Shown here: piece after piece, positions 42,108 to 51,180 of the stretch
How positions within the stretch are numbered: the first letter of the stretch is position 1
Layout: each line of letters starts with the position of its first letter
Source of the DNA: Herbaspirillum sp. ASV7
Lineage (GTDB): Bacteria; Pseudomonadota; Gammaproteobacteria; Burkholderiales; Burkholderiaceae_D
DNA length: 64,000 nt
Reading direction: 5' to 3'
Assembly (NCBI RefSeq): GCF_016429215.1
Contig: NZ_JAELUH010000019.1
Span: 1-64,000, forward strand
Notes under the pieces: generated by a model
Told to the model about the DNA's origin: nothing
The model's input: only the letters and a program-made list of their open reading frames with translations
Databases searched by the model: none
Position numbers and translations under genes: made by a program

Positions 42108-43433
42108 TCAGCGTGCCATGGCCTCTCCGACCGGCAGCGGCAATTCATCCAACGCCAGGTCATGCGGCCCGATCGCCTGCGGCACTGCCCAGGCAGCGTC
42201 ATGCAGGGAACGCTGCACGAGGCCATCCACGCCGAGCACGGTGGCAAAAATGGCCATGCGCACCGGCACGCCATTGTCGGTCTGGCGGAAGATCGCCAGG
42301 CGTGCATCGCCATCGAGGTCGGTATTGAGATCATGCGCGCCGGGACGGCTGTCGCGTGGCAGGGGGTGCATCACGATCACATCCTTCTTGCAGTACTGGT
42401 CGATCACCTTGCGGTTGATCTCGAAGGCGGAGAGATAGGCGTCGATGCGCTCGCCGGTGAGCCGCTCGCGCTGGATGCGCGTGGTGTAGACCACATCGGC
42501 ACCTGGCAGGGCATCTTCCAGACGATCGGCCACCACCACATCGTGGCCGCGCAGGGCGATCAGCTGGGCGATCTCTTCCGGCATCTCCAGCGAGGGTGGT
42601 GACACCAGCGTGAAGCGCATGGCCTTGTAGAGCGAGAGCAGCTTGATCAGCGAGTGCGCCGTGCGGCCGTACTTGAGGTCGCCACTGATGACGATATGGG
42701 CGCCATCGACCAGCTTGCCCAGCCGCGAGAATTCGCGCTGTACCGTGTAGAGATCGATCAGCGCCTGGGTCGGGTGCTCGCCCGCGCCATCACCGCCATT
42801 GATCAGCGGCACATTGGTGGCGGCGGCAAACTGCGCCACCGAACCCTGTTCGGGATGGCGCACCACGATCACGTCGGCGTAGCCGCTGATGGTGCGGCTG
42901 GTATCGGCGATGGACTCGCCCTTGGCCATGGACGAATAGGTAAACCCGGTGGTATCGCACACCGAGCCACCCAGGCGCATGAAGGCCGAGGCGAAGCTCA
43001 GGCGGGTGCGGGTGCTGGCCTCGAAGAACAGGTTGGCCAGTACCGCCCCTTCCAGCACGCGGCTGACCTTGCGCCGGCGCGCGATGGGCTGCATGGCGTC
43101 GGCCAGGGTACAGAGCCGCTCGGCCGAATCGCGGGTGAACTGCTCGACCGAGAGCAGGTGGCTCAGGCGACCGAACTCGCGGGGCAGGACCTGCCCTGCC
43201 TCGCTGCCCGGCGCGCCTTCCTGCGGACTGGCCTGGCCGGCATGGGCCTGCAGGATCTCCGAGATGAAGCGGCGCGCCATCTCCGGCATGGCCCGGAACT
43301 CGCGGGACTCATCGGGCAGCAGCCAGGTATCCAGGGCGCGCTTGGTACAGCCTATGCGTTGCGAAAAACCCTCGCGGGTCATGTTGAGACTACGCAATGC
43401 GTTGCGCAGAAAGACTTGTTGTGCGATATCCAT
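42108..43433 (-). CDS. Aspartate carbamoyltransferase with N-terminal HTH-like domain
   Basis: A 441-residue protein. Residues 1 to about 55 look like a small helix-turn-helix (LRSLNMTREGFSQRIGCTKR, then ALDTWLLP). From about residue 85 the sequence is aspartate carbamoyltransferase: FFEASTRTRLSF (carbamoyl-phosphate loop), GEHPTQALIDLY, SGDLKYGRTAHSLIKLLS and VIVMHPLPRDSRP. A C-terminal extension follows the catalytic core. It should catalyse the first committed step of pyrimidine synthesis. Two palindromes of one sequence, at 43476-43488 and inside codons near 43391-43403, suggest the HTH part binds its own promoter. Start 43433 fits the HTH N-terminus. Catalytic assignment is firm; DNA binding is inferred. 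Confidence 0.85.
   Translation of the reverse strand: MDIAQQVFLRNALRSLNMTREGFSQRIGCTKRALDTWLLPDESREFRAMPEMARRFISEILQAHAGQASPQEGAPGSEAGQVLPREFGRLSHLLSVEQFTRDSAERLCTLADAMQPIARRRKVSRVLEGAVLANLFFEASTRTRLSFASAFMRLGGSVCDTTGFTYSSMAKGESIADTSRTISGYADVIVVRHPEQGSVAQFAAATNVPLINGGDGAGEHPTQALIDLYTVQREFSRLGKLVDGAHIVISGDLKYGRTAHSLIKLLSLYKAMRFTLVSPPSLEMPEEIAQLIALRGHDVVVADRLEDALPGADVVYTTRIQRERLTGERIDAYLSAFEINRKVIDQYCKKDVIVMHPLPRDSRPGAHDLNTDLDGDARLAIFRQTDNGVPVRMAIFATVLGVDGLVQRSLHDAAWAVPQAIGPHDLALDELPLPVGEAMAR
43391..43403. promoter_or_regulatory. Second copy of the TACGCA-N-TGCGT palindrome, inside the coding start
   Basis: TACGCAATGCGTT matches the promoter palindrome at 43476-43488 in 11 of 13 bases (differences at the centre and the last base). 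It is 85 bp away, about eight helical turns, so two dimers would sit on the same DNA face. Confidence 0.5.
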
Positions 43434-43475
43434 GCGCAGAATGATAGACAAGCGCGCCAAACAAATCAAATTATT

Positions 43476-43488
43476 TACGCATTGCGTA
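43476..43488. promoter_or_regulatory. Palindrome upstream of the HTH-ATCase gene
   Basis: TACGCA-T-TGCGTA is a perfect 13-bp dyad 42 bp before the start codon, in the only AT-rich stretch of this promoter. It is a candidate operator for the gene's own HTH domain. Confidence 0.6.
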
Positions 43489-43499
43489 TACAAACCACA

Positions 43500-45788
43500 T
43501 CAAACGAGCTGATCCGAGCGTATATCACCCCTTTGCCCTTCCACGGCCCACCAGGCCGGCAGCAAGGCCTGTACCCGGGGCTGGGCGAAGCGCTGGTCGA
43601 TCAGCCAGACCGTCCCGCGATCAGACTCGGTACGGATGACCCGGCCGGCCGCCTGCACCACCTTCTGCATGCCGGGGTAGAGATAGGTGTAGTCGTAGCC
43701 GTTGCCAAAGAGCGCATCCATGCGCAGGCGCAACTGCTCGTTGACCGGATTGACCTGCGGCAGTCCCAGCGTAGCCACGAAGGCGCCGATGAGGCGCTCG
43801 CCCGGCAGGTCCACGCCCTCACCGAAGGAGCCACCCAGGACGGCAAAGCCGATGCCCTGCCCGCCCACGGCAAAGCGCGCCAGGAAGGCATCGCGATCGG
43901 TCTCGCTCATGCGGCGCGATTGCTGCCAGGTCGCAATATCGGGGTGGGCACGCTCGAAGGCATCACGTACCTGCTGCAGGTAGTCGAAGCTGGAAAAGAA
44001 GGCCAGGTAATTGCCCGGCCGCGCACGATACTGGCGCGCCATCAGCGCGCAGATCGGCGCCACGGACGCGGCACGGCCCTGCCAGCGGGTCGAGATATCG
44101 GCCGCCACCCGCACCTCCAGCTGGCTGGCCTGGAACGGCGACTCGACATCGATCCAGGCGGTATCCTGCGGCATGCCCAGCAGGTCGGCAAAGTAATGCC
44201 AGGGCGCCAGCGTGGCCGAGAACAGCGTGGTGGCGTGGGCCTGGGCAAAGCGCGGCCCCAGGAAAGGCGCCGGCACCACGTTGCGGATCGAGAGCACGGT
44301 ATTGCGCTCATCCTCGCGGGTGATGTCCAGCAGCGAATGCGGCCCGAAGGATTCAGCCAGCCGGACGAAGGCCATGGCCTCGAAGTAGAAATCGCGCAGC
44401 GGCGGCTCCAGCGGCACCGCGACCTGGGCGAGATGTTCGCTGATGGCGCTGACACTGGCACTCAAGGCGTCGACCAGTTTCGGCGGCATCGTCTCCAGCA
44501 CCTGATAGGGCAGCAAGGCCTTCTTGCCGGTGGCGCTCCAGGCGCGGCCCAGCTTCTCCAGCGCCTTGGCCACCACCGGCGGCGCCACGGCGCGCGCGGC
44601 GCGCAGGCCGGCGCGATGCAGCTGGGCGCTGTACATGCTGCGGGCGCGCGCCACCAGGTTGTGGGCCTCGTCGGCCAGCACGCTCACGCGCCAGTCATGG
44701 GCCTGCGCCATCGCATAGAGCATGGCGCCGCCATCGAACCAGTAGTTGTAGTCGCCGACGATGACATCGCTCCAGCGCGTCATCTCGCTGCCCAGGTAGT
44801 AGGGGCAGACCTGGTGCTGCAGGGCGATCTCGCGCACGGTCTGGCGATCCAGCAGCGGAGCATCCAGGCAGGCGGCGCGGGCGGCCTGCAGGCGATCATA
44901 GAAGCCCTGCGCCAGCGGACAGGAGTCGCCGCGACACAGGCGCTCCGGATAGGCACAGGCCTTGTCGCGGGCGCTCAGTTCCAGCACGCGCAGCGGCAGG
45001 CCGGTATCGCCCTTGAGGCTGGCCAGGGCATCCAGCGCCAGTTGCCGTCCGGGCGTCTTGGCGGCCAGGAAGAGGATCTTGTCCAGCTGCTGCGCGGGCG
45101 CCGCTTTCAACGCCGGGAACAGCGTTCCCAGGGTCTTGCCGATCCCGGTCGGGGCCTGTGCCAGCAGGCTGCGCCGGCCGGCGTGGGCACGGAAGACCGC
45201 CTCGGCCAGTTGTCGCTGTCCAGGGCGGAAATCGCCATACGGAAAGCGCAGCGCCTGCAGTGCCGCATCGCGCGCGTCACGGTGCGCCAGCTCCTGCGTG
45301 GCCCAGGCGGTGAAGCGCTGGCACTGCTGCACGAAGATCGCGGCCAGCTCATCGCGGCTGCGGTTTTCTTCGAAGCGGGTCTCCTCCTGGCTGCCAATAT
45401 CGAAATACACCAGCGCCAGATTGACGTTCTCCAGCCCTTCCTTCTGGCATAGCAGATGCCCATAGACGCGCAACTGCGCCCAGTGCAGCTGGCGATGATT
45501 GTCGGGGATGCTGGCCAGCTGGCCGCGATAGGTCTTCACCTCTTCCAGCAGGGTCCGTACGGGGTCGTAGCCATCGGCGCGGCCGCGTACCTGCAGGGGG
45601 CCGTGCTCACCCGCCAGCGCGACTTCGCGCTGGTAGGACTCACCGCGCCGGCTGGCGACCACGGCGTGGCCGGCCATGCCTTCCTGCGCGGTCGGCGTGG
45701 GGGTAAAGCGCAGGTCGAGGTCTCCTTGCTTGGCGGTGAACTCGCACAGGGCCCGCACCGAGACGGTATAGCAGGTGCCCTCGCTCAT
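43500..45788 (-). CDS. DinG/XPD-type Fe-S helicase with N-terminal PD-(D/E)XK domain
   Basis: A 762-residue protein. Residues about 1-115 look like a RecB/Cas4-type nuclease module: His41 in GMAGHAVVAS, an Asp in GRADGYD, Glu83-x-Lys85 in EEVKTY, and a QxxxY-type QLRVY at 105-109. The helicase follows with Walker A APTGIGKT (212-219), a four-cysteine iron-sulfur segment (KACAYPERLCRGDSCP, then HQVCPYY), DEAH in VLADEAHNL and motif VI QAAGRVIRTESDRG. It unwinds DNA 5'-3' by family precedent. The start overlaps the FAN1-like stop (ATGA at 45785-45788), so helicase and nuclease are made together. Confidence 0.9.
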   Translation of the reverse strand: MSEGTCYTVSVRALCEFTAKQGDLDLRFTPTPTAQEGMAGHAVVASRRGESYQREVALAGEHGPLQVRGRADGYDPVRTLLEEVKTYRGQLASIPDNHRQLHWAQLRVYGHLLCQKEGLENVNLALVYFDIGSQEETRFEENRSRDELAAIFVQQCQRFTAWATQELAHRDARDAALQALRFPYGDFRPGQRQLAEAVFRAHAGRRSLLAQAPTGIGKTLGTLFPALKAAPAQQLDKILFLAAKTPGRQLALDALASLKGDTGLPLRVLELSARDKACAYPERLCRGDSCPLAQGFYDRLQAARAACLDAPLLDRQTVREIALQHQVCPYYLGSEMTRWSDVIVGDYNYWFDGGAMLYAMAQAHDWRVSVLADEAHNLVARARSMYSAQLHRAGLRAARAVAPPVVAKALEKLGRAWSATGKKALLPYQVLETMPPKLVDALSASVSAISEHLAQVAVPLEPPLRDFYFEAMAFVRLAESFGPHSLLDITREDERNTVLSIRNVVPAPFLGPRFAQAHATTLFSATLAPWHYFADLLGMPQDTAWIDVESPFQASQLEVRVAADISTRWQGRAASVAPICALMARQYRARPGNYLAFFSSFDYLQQVRDAFERAHPDIATWQQSRRMSETDRDAFLARFAVGGQGIGFAVLGGSFGEGVDLPGERLIGAFVATLGLPQVNPVNEQLRLRMDALFGNGYDYTYLYPGMQKVVQAAGRVIRTESDRGTVWLIDQRFAQPRVQALLPAWWAVEGQRGDIRSDQLV

Positions 45789-47443
45789 GCTGCCTCCGAC
45801 GTCCATTGCAGGTAGCACACCGAGACCGGCATGTCGTGGCGGGCGCAATAGGCCAGCCAGCGCTGCTGGTTGTCCTGCAGGCGATCGCCGGGGCCCTTGA
45901 CCTCGATCATGCGGTAGCGCCGCTCATCCGGCCAGAACTGGATCAAGTCAGGAAAACCGCTGCGGTTCTCGCGCACATCCTCCAGAATGCGCAGGCACCA
46001 CAGCTTCAGGTGCGCCGCCGGAATGCACTCCAGCGCCATGACCAGCAGCTCCCGCGACAACCAGTCCCAGGCCACGAAGGAAGACTGCAGGCCGAGCTTG
46101 TCATCGTAGGTGGCGAGGATGGCCTGGCGATGGCTGCCGTCATCGAGACGGGCCAGGCAATGCGCGAATTCCTGCTGGCGGCGCGCATGGAAGTCAGCAC
46201 TGTAGAGATCGGCCGGCCCGCGCTGGAAAGGATGGAAGAAGGCGCCCGGTAGCGCCGCGAAGATGGCCTCCCAGCACAGCAGGCCGAAGAGCGCCGTAGC
46301 CAGTGCGTTCTCGACATAGAAGACCGGTGCCTGCGCACCCTGCAGATGCGCCTGCACCACCATCTCGACGCGTTGCCCCGTAGGCGGCAGGACCAGGTCC
46401 ATGCGCTGCACCACCGGCGCTGCCTGGCGCGCCGGCGGCGGATGGCCCAGCTGGCGCGCCAGGCGCGGCGCCACGCGCAGCAGCTGCTGGCGCTCCGCCT
46501 CGTTCTCGGGTGTGCGCAATGCCGTCTGCAGCAAGGCATGGGCAGCGCCGAACCTGCCTTGCTTTTCCAGCACGCGCACCGCCCTGGCGCGCGCACCGGG
46601 ATAGTGGCTGGCCGCGTAGACGGCCTGGGCCTGCGCCCAGTCCTGTTGCTTCTCGCAGGCCTGCCCCAGCTGGAACATCAGGCGATCGAAGCGGCTGGCC
46701 AGCCAGGCATTGTCGTAGCCCCCCACCGGCACGCCTGCCAGCAAGTCGGACAGGATCGCGACCGGCGCCTCGCCAGCGTGGTGGCGCTCCTTGCAGGCAT
46801 GCAGGTGCAGGTAGTGATTGACGTCGGCGCGACTGCGGAAACCCCGTGCCTGCGGCGAAAAAGCGATGCGCTCGTAGCGGAACATGCCCAGGTCGGCGAG
46901 CACGAATTCGCTCCAGTCCTGGCGCAGGTTACCGAAGAACATCAGGCGCAGGCGGTCACACAGGGCCTGCTGGCGCAGGTGCAGGAGCACATCCGTGGCG
47001 CTTGCCTGCCACTGCGACCAGGCACGTGCGCGAGTGTGAGCGGGATCCTGGCCCAGCAGCGCCAGCAGTTCGCTCTTGCGTGCCGACTTCAGGCTGCCAT
47101 CCAGAGAGAAACACCGGACCAGCTCAGGCTTGGTCGAGAGGTCGAACAATTGCTCCAGCGTCAGCACCGGGTCGTAGTCCAGCCAGGCGGCGGGCAAGGC
47201 GCGCGCCGCTTCCAGCGGGTCGCCGATCTCGGGATAGTCGAGCTTGCTGGTGCGGAAGAACTCGCCCCGCCGCATCATCATGCGCACGAACAGCGCGCGC
47301 GAGGCCAGGGGCAGGTCTGGAAAGGCGGCGATGAAGTCGCGCTCCTCCTCGCTGAGCAGGTCGGCGTAGCGCTGGGCGATCCAGTCCAGCACTTGCTGGA
47401 AATTGTCGAGGTAGTAGTAACGGTAGTCGACGGCGTCGGGCAT
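45785..47443 (-). CDS. FAN1-like structure-specific nuclease (VRR-NUC)
   Basis: A 552-residue protein with the bacterial FAN1 layout: an N-terminal DNA-binding region rich in aromatic and acidic residues, a middle TPR-like helical part (AQAVYAASHYPGARARAVRV) and a C-terminal VRR-NUC domain. The nuclease residues appear in GFPDLIQF and IEVKGPGDRLQDNQQRWLAY. FAN1 proteins cut branched DNA and help unhook interstrand crosslinks. The start at 47443 (MPDAVDY) fits bacterial homologues but lacks a strong Shine-Dalgarno. It is the first gene of a two-gene unit with the Fe-S helicase. Confidence 0.9.
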   Translation of the reverse strand: MPDAVDYRYYYLDNFQQVLDWIAQRYADLLSEEERDFIAAFPDLPLASRALFVRMMMRRGEFFRTSKLDYPEIGDPLEAARALPAAWLDYDPVLTLEQLFDLSTKPELVRCFSLDGSLKSARKSELLALLGQDPAHTRARAWSQWQASATDVLLHLRQQALCDRLRLMFFGNLRQDWSEFVLADLGMFRYERIAFSPQARGFRSRADVNHYLHLHACKERHHAGEAPVAILSDLLAGVPVGGYDNAWLASRFDRLMFQLGQACEKQQDWAQAQAVYAASHYPGARARAVRVLEKQGRFGAAHALLQTALRTPENEAERQQLLRVAPRLARQLGHPPPARQAAPVVQRMDLVLPPTGQRVEMVVQAHLQGAQAPVFYVENALATALFGLLCWEAIFAALPGAFFHPFQRGPADLYSADFHARRQQEFAHCLARLDDGSHRQAILATYDDKLGLQSSFVAWDWLSRELLVMALECIPAAHLKLWCLRILEDVRENRSGFPDLIQFWPDERRYRMIEVKGPGDRLQDNQQRWLAYCARHDMPVSVCYLQWTSEAA

Positions 47444-47651
47444 TGCGGTGACGGGAGGATGCAGAAATGACTGTATGAATGAACAGTATATCCTACCTGT
47501 AGCGGCGCCCATGCCGCGTCACCGCAGCAAGAAAAAACAGAATCGCAATTGCCCGCTAAGATAGGCGCCCTGCAAGCCGTTTTCATTGACGGTTTGCGGC
47601 ATATTCCAACAACGACTCACACACCGCCAAACGCACACCCAGGAGACTGCA

Positions 47652-49163
47652 TTGCCCAAGCTCACCACCCTCGCCCTCGTCGCCGCCCTGCTGGGCAGCA
47701 CGGCCCCGCTGCACGCCCAGCAAACCGCCCGCCATGATGAATTCTTCTGGCTCGGCGAAATCAACAAGGCCAGCGCCGTCATCAATACCGACGAGGGCTT
47801 GCTGGACAAGTCGATGACGCCGCTGGTGGTCAAGGGCATCCGCAAGGTGCTGGCCGATGGCGAGCTGCCCGGCGCCAAGCGACCGACACTGGTGATCACC
47901 TTCGAGCCGCTGCTGATCCAGGCGGCCGGCCCGCAGATCACGCTGCTGCACGCCGGGCGCTCCAGCCAGGACATGCTGGCCACGCTGCGCGCGGCCATCC
48001 TGCGCGAAGACCTGCTGACCCTGGCCACCCAGCTCAACGCCACCACCGCCGCCCTGGTCAAGCTGGCCGCCAGCCAGCGCGACACCATCGTGCCCAACTA
48101 CACCAATGGCGTGGCCGCGCAGCCCAACAGCTACGGCCACTACCTGCTGGGATTTGCCGCCGCGCTGGACCGCGATGCGCAACGCCTGCGCGAAGCCTAT
48201 GCGCGCCTGGACCGCTCGGCCATGGGCACCACCGTCCTCAACGGCACCAGCTGGCCGCTCAATCGCCAGCGCATGGCCGACTATCTCGGCTTTGCCGCCA
48301 TCGTCGACAACGCCTACGATGCCGCCCAGCTCTCGGCCGTGGATGGCCCGGTGGAAGCCGGCGCCGTGGTCTCTTCCATCGCCCTGCATGCCGGCGCCTT
48401 CATCCAGGATGTGATGACGCAATATGCCCAGCCGCGCCCGTGGATCCTGCTGCAGGAAGGCGGCGCCAATACCTACGTCTCCTCGGCCATGCCGCAGAAG
48501 CGCAATCCCGGCCTGCTCAACAGTACCCGGCGCGATGCCTCGATGGTGCTCTCCGAGGGCATGGGCATCGCCATCGTGGCCCACAACATCCCGCCGGGCA
48601 TGAGCGACCCCAAGGATGTGAAGCCCAACAAGGAGATGGTGCTCAATACGGCCAAGGTGCTCAAGAACTGGGAAAGCATCCTGGGTGCGCTGGTGATCGA
48701 TCCAAAGCGCGCGCTGGAAGAGCTCAACAGCGACTGGACCGCCTCGCAGGAGCTGGCCGATGTGCTCATGCGCAAGTACAAGCTGCCGTTCCGCGTGGGC
48801 CATCATTTCGCCTCGGAGGTGGTGGAATACGCCAAGGCCCACGATATCCGCCCGCTCGACTTCCCCTATGCCGACGCGCAGCGCATCTATCACGAGGCGG
48901 TGCTGAATTCGGAATTCCCGCAGGTGCTGCCGATGTCGGAACAGGAGTTCCGCAGCACCCTGGACCCAGTGGCCATCGTGCGCAACCGCGCCACCGTCGG
49001 CGGCCCGCAACCGGCCGAGATGGACCGCATGCTGCGCGAAGCCAATGCCCGCGTGGCGCAACAGGATTCCTGGATCAAGGCGCACAGGCAGCGCATTGCG
49101 GCGTCGCTGGACAAGCTGGATGGGGATTTTGACCGGATGGCGGTGTCGGCGGGGGTGAAGTAA
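47652..49163 (+). CDS. Exported argininosuccinate-lyase-like protein
   Basis: A 503-residue member of the argininosuccinate lyase/fumarase superfamily. The signature loop is VSSAMPQKRNPG; other blocks are PNYTNGVAAQPNSYGHYLLG and HIPPG-like ending NIPPGMSDPKD. A TTG start at 47652, 7 nt after AGGAG, gives an N-terminus that is a textbook Sec signal (PKLTTLALVAALLGSTAPLHAQQ, cleaved at LHA-QQ). No ATG is well placed: the in-frame ATG at 47586 lacks a ribosome site and would bury the signal. A periplasmic lyase of this fold is unusual. Its substrate is unknown. It is followed by a strong terminator. Confidence 0.82.
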   Translation: MPKLTTLALVAALLGSTAPLHAQQTARHDEFFWLGEINKASAVINTDEGLLDKSMTPLVVKGIRKVLADGELPGAKRPTLVITFEPLLIQAAGPQITLLHAGRSSQDMLATLRAAILREDLLTLATQLNATTAALVKLAASQRDTIVPNYTNGVAAQPNSYGHYLLGFAAALDRDAQRLREAYARLDRSAMGTTVLNGTSWPLNRQRMADYLGFAAIVDNAYDAAQLSAVDGPVEAGAVVSSIALHAGAFIQDVMTQYAQPRPWILLQEGGANTYVSSAMPQKRNPGLLNSTRRDASMVLSEGMGIAIVAHNIPPGMSDPKDVKPNKEMVLNTAKVLKNWESILGALVIDPKRALEELNSDWTASQELADVLMRKYKLPFRVGHHFASEVVEYAKAHDIRPLDFPYADAQRIYHEAVLNSEFPQVLPMSEQEFRSTLDPVAIVRNRATVGGPQPAEMDRMLREANARVAQQDSWIKAHRQRIAASLDKLDGDFDRMAVSAGVK

Positions 49164-49210
49164 GGTCTGTGGTGCAAGCCTACGCGATTAAACGATGAAG
49201 TAGAACGTGA

Positions 49211-49240
49211 CGCGGCCCCCCTTCCGGGGGCCGCGATTTT
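49211..49240 (+). terminator. Strong intrinsic terminator
   Basis: CGCGGCCCCC (49211-49220) and GGGGGCCGCG (49226-49235) form a 10-bp perfect stem with a 5-nt loop, followed by ATTTTT. It lies 47 bp after the lyase stop codon. Confidence 0.92.
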
Positions 49241-49487
49241 TCATGCGTGGCGATATTTCCGGGATGGTTTGGACGAATGGTACTGACAGGGTTTTGTCAG
49301 ATGATCTTGATAGGATTCCTGTACAACAACAGGGGAGGGACTGTCGAGACTGGATGGAATTATAGGCCGGGATTTAGCTTTCCATAAAGCCGGCGGCATC
49401 CATGATGGCACGATTCATCTGAGTCCGGCGGAGAAGCAGGCTGCGACCACCCTTTGTCATGCGTTCATCAATAAAAAGGGTATCGTT
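49241..49487. other. Intergenic, no gene recognised
   Basis: With the terminator this makes a 324-bp gap. It holds a short dyad (CTGACA, then TGTCAG near 49287-49302) and leads into the Shine-Dalgarno of the lipoprotein gene. Nothing else is recognised. Confidence 0.4.
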
Positions 49488-50111
49488 GTGGCCAACATTC
49501 CATCCGCTCTTCGCCTTCTTTTGTTATCCCTGACATTGGCGTTGACCGCTTGCTCCACCTGCCTCACCTGTGTCAGAGTGATCAATCCATCAACCACTCC
49601 CACACTTGGCAGGAACACCACGATTACTTCGTATAACGACGTCATCACCAAGCTCGCTGTCTTCATCGTTGAGCCACAGACTGTTACCAGCGTATCTCTT
49701 ACCGGAGGATATGGACGGGCGCCCACCTCCGGAAGGACGGCCATTGCGGATACCGAAGCGGCATTCAAAAGTGTCTTTGCAAAATACCTCAATGAGCATG
49801 GCTTGCCCGCTGAACTGGCAAGTTCGGATAGCAAAGACAATGCCTCCGACATCCGCTCGCCGGCCGGTTCGACCCATTTGTTGCTGCTGGCTCCCTCAGG
49901 CGCCAGAACGCAATGCCATAGTGGCTGCCAGTCCAGCGTTGACATTCACGTCATGCTCAAGGACCTGACCACCAACGTGGTGGTGTGGGATGGCTACCTA
50001 TCCGTGACCGAGGGGTCCGCATTTGGACACATCAATGAGGACGATGCCGAAAAATCCGCAGCGCTGATTCTGGAGGCATTTCGGAAAAACAGGCTGGTGT
50101 CCGGAAGCTGA
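49488..50111 (+). CDS. Hypothetical lipoprotein
   Basis: A 207-residue protein with a type II signal peptide and lipobox LTAC-S (Cys22 by count), so it should be lipid-anchored after processing. Three more cysteines follow at CSTCLTC near the mature N-terminus and CHSGC later. The sequence contains SYNDVITKLAVFIVEPQ, an AFKSVFAKYL helix and VVWDGYLSV, which resemble small lipoproteins that handle envelope assembly, but I do not recognise a family. It starts at a GTG with AAGGG 7 nt upstream. It is convergent with the following LysR gene. Confidence 0.75.
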   Translation: MANIPSALRLLLLSLTLALTACSTCLTCVRVINPSTTPTLGRNTTITSYNDVITKLAVFIVEPQTVTSVSLTGGYGRAPTSGRTAIADTEAAFKSVFAKYLNEHGLPAELASSDSKDNASDIRSPAGSTHLLLLAPSGARTQCHSGCQSSVDIHVMLKDLTTNVVVWDGYLSVTEGSAFGHINEDDAEKSAALILEAFRKNRLVSGS

Positions 50112-50247
50112 TCGCCAATACCGAAAACAGGTCTGCTCCGGCCCATTACGGGTGATCACAATAGCGCTTCGGTGGACGACAACGTGGGTGCCGCGCCGCC
50201 AGGGAGCCTGCCTGCAAGCACGCACGCCCACACCATCAAGAGCTGGC

Positions 50248-51180
50248 TCAAGATGGTGCCGAAGCCTCCTCTGAAAGCAACAGGCTGCTATCGAAGTAGT
50301 GCTGGATGTGCTCCAGGCACTGTCTCACCTTGGCCGGCATGTTGTCCCGATGGCGCACGGTCACGTAGACATCGAAGCCTCCCAGCGACCATTCCGGCAG
50401 GACTCGCTTCAAGCGTCCGGCCTTGAGATCGTCGTCGGCCTTGTTCTCCAGCAGGCGCACGATGCCATGTCCATCGACGGCGAGAAAGCGCAGTGAACGT
50501 GCATGGTTGGCGCTGATACGCGCTTGCAGCCGCACCCTCACCGTTCCGCTGGCCTCATTGGAAAATTCCAGGAAGCAGGGTTCGCCATGGGGATTGAAGA
50601 GCAGGAAATCATGATGCAGCAGGTCCACCGGTGAATGAATCGGCGGCCGGCTCTCCAGGTAGCTCGGCGCGGCACACAACACATCGCTGAAATGCGTGAG
50701 GAAAATATCGCCAGGCTGGCGGTTGCGCCCCGCACGCAGCGCCAGATCGATGCGCTGGTCGATCAGGTCGATGTTGTTGTCAGCGACTTCGAAACGCAAC
50801 TTGATCCTGGGATTGTGGCGGATGAAATCACGCAGCGCCGGGATCAGGTACTGGGTGGACATGAAGCTCGATACCGCGATGCGCAGCTCCCCCACCATCT
50901 CATTGTTGAGCACGGCGATGCTTTGCTCGGCCTCACTGGCGGCCATGACGATGTGGGAGCAATGCTTGTAGAACAGCGTGCCCGCTTCGGTCAGGCTGAG
51001 CTTGCGGGTGGAGCGGTTGAGCAAGGTGGCCTGTAATGACAATTCAAGCGCCCTGACGTGCTGACTGACCGAGGAAGTAGTGAGTCCCAGGGCTTTGGCG
51101 GCGCGAGAAAAAGCGCCCAGTTCGACCACACGCGCGAATGTCGCCATTCGTGCTAAATCGTCTATTCCAAGTTTTCTCAT
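50248..51180 (-). CDS. LysR-type transcriptional regulator
   Basis: A 310-residue LysR protein. The HTH is near residues 10-65 (MATFARVVELGAFSRAAKAL, then TTSSVSQHVRALE). The substrate domain (ELRIAVSSFMSTQYLIPALR) resembles the CrgA/DsdC-like 'LysR with S-x-x-Q' group. Start 51180 (MRKLGIDD) is preferred over a frame start at 51228. It is divergent from nothing close: the next upstream gene on either strand is the chemoreceptor 860 bp away. Target unknown. Confidence 0.88.
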   Translation of the reverse strand: MRKLGIDDLARMATFARVVELGAFSRAAKALGLTTSSVSQHVRALELSLQATLLNRSTRKLSLTEAGTLFYKHCSHIVMAASEAEQSIAVLNNEMVGELRIAVSSFMSTQYLIPALRDFIRHNPRIKLRFEVADNNIDLIDQRIDLALRAGRNRQPGDIFLTHFSDVLCAAPSYLESRPPIHSPVDLLHHDFLLFNPHGEPCFLEFSNEASGTVRVRLQARISANHARSLRFLAVDGHGIVRLLENKADDDLKAGRLKRVLPEWSLGGFDVYVTVRHRDNMPAKVRQCLEHIQHYFDSSLLLSEEASAPS

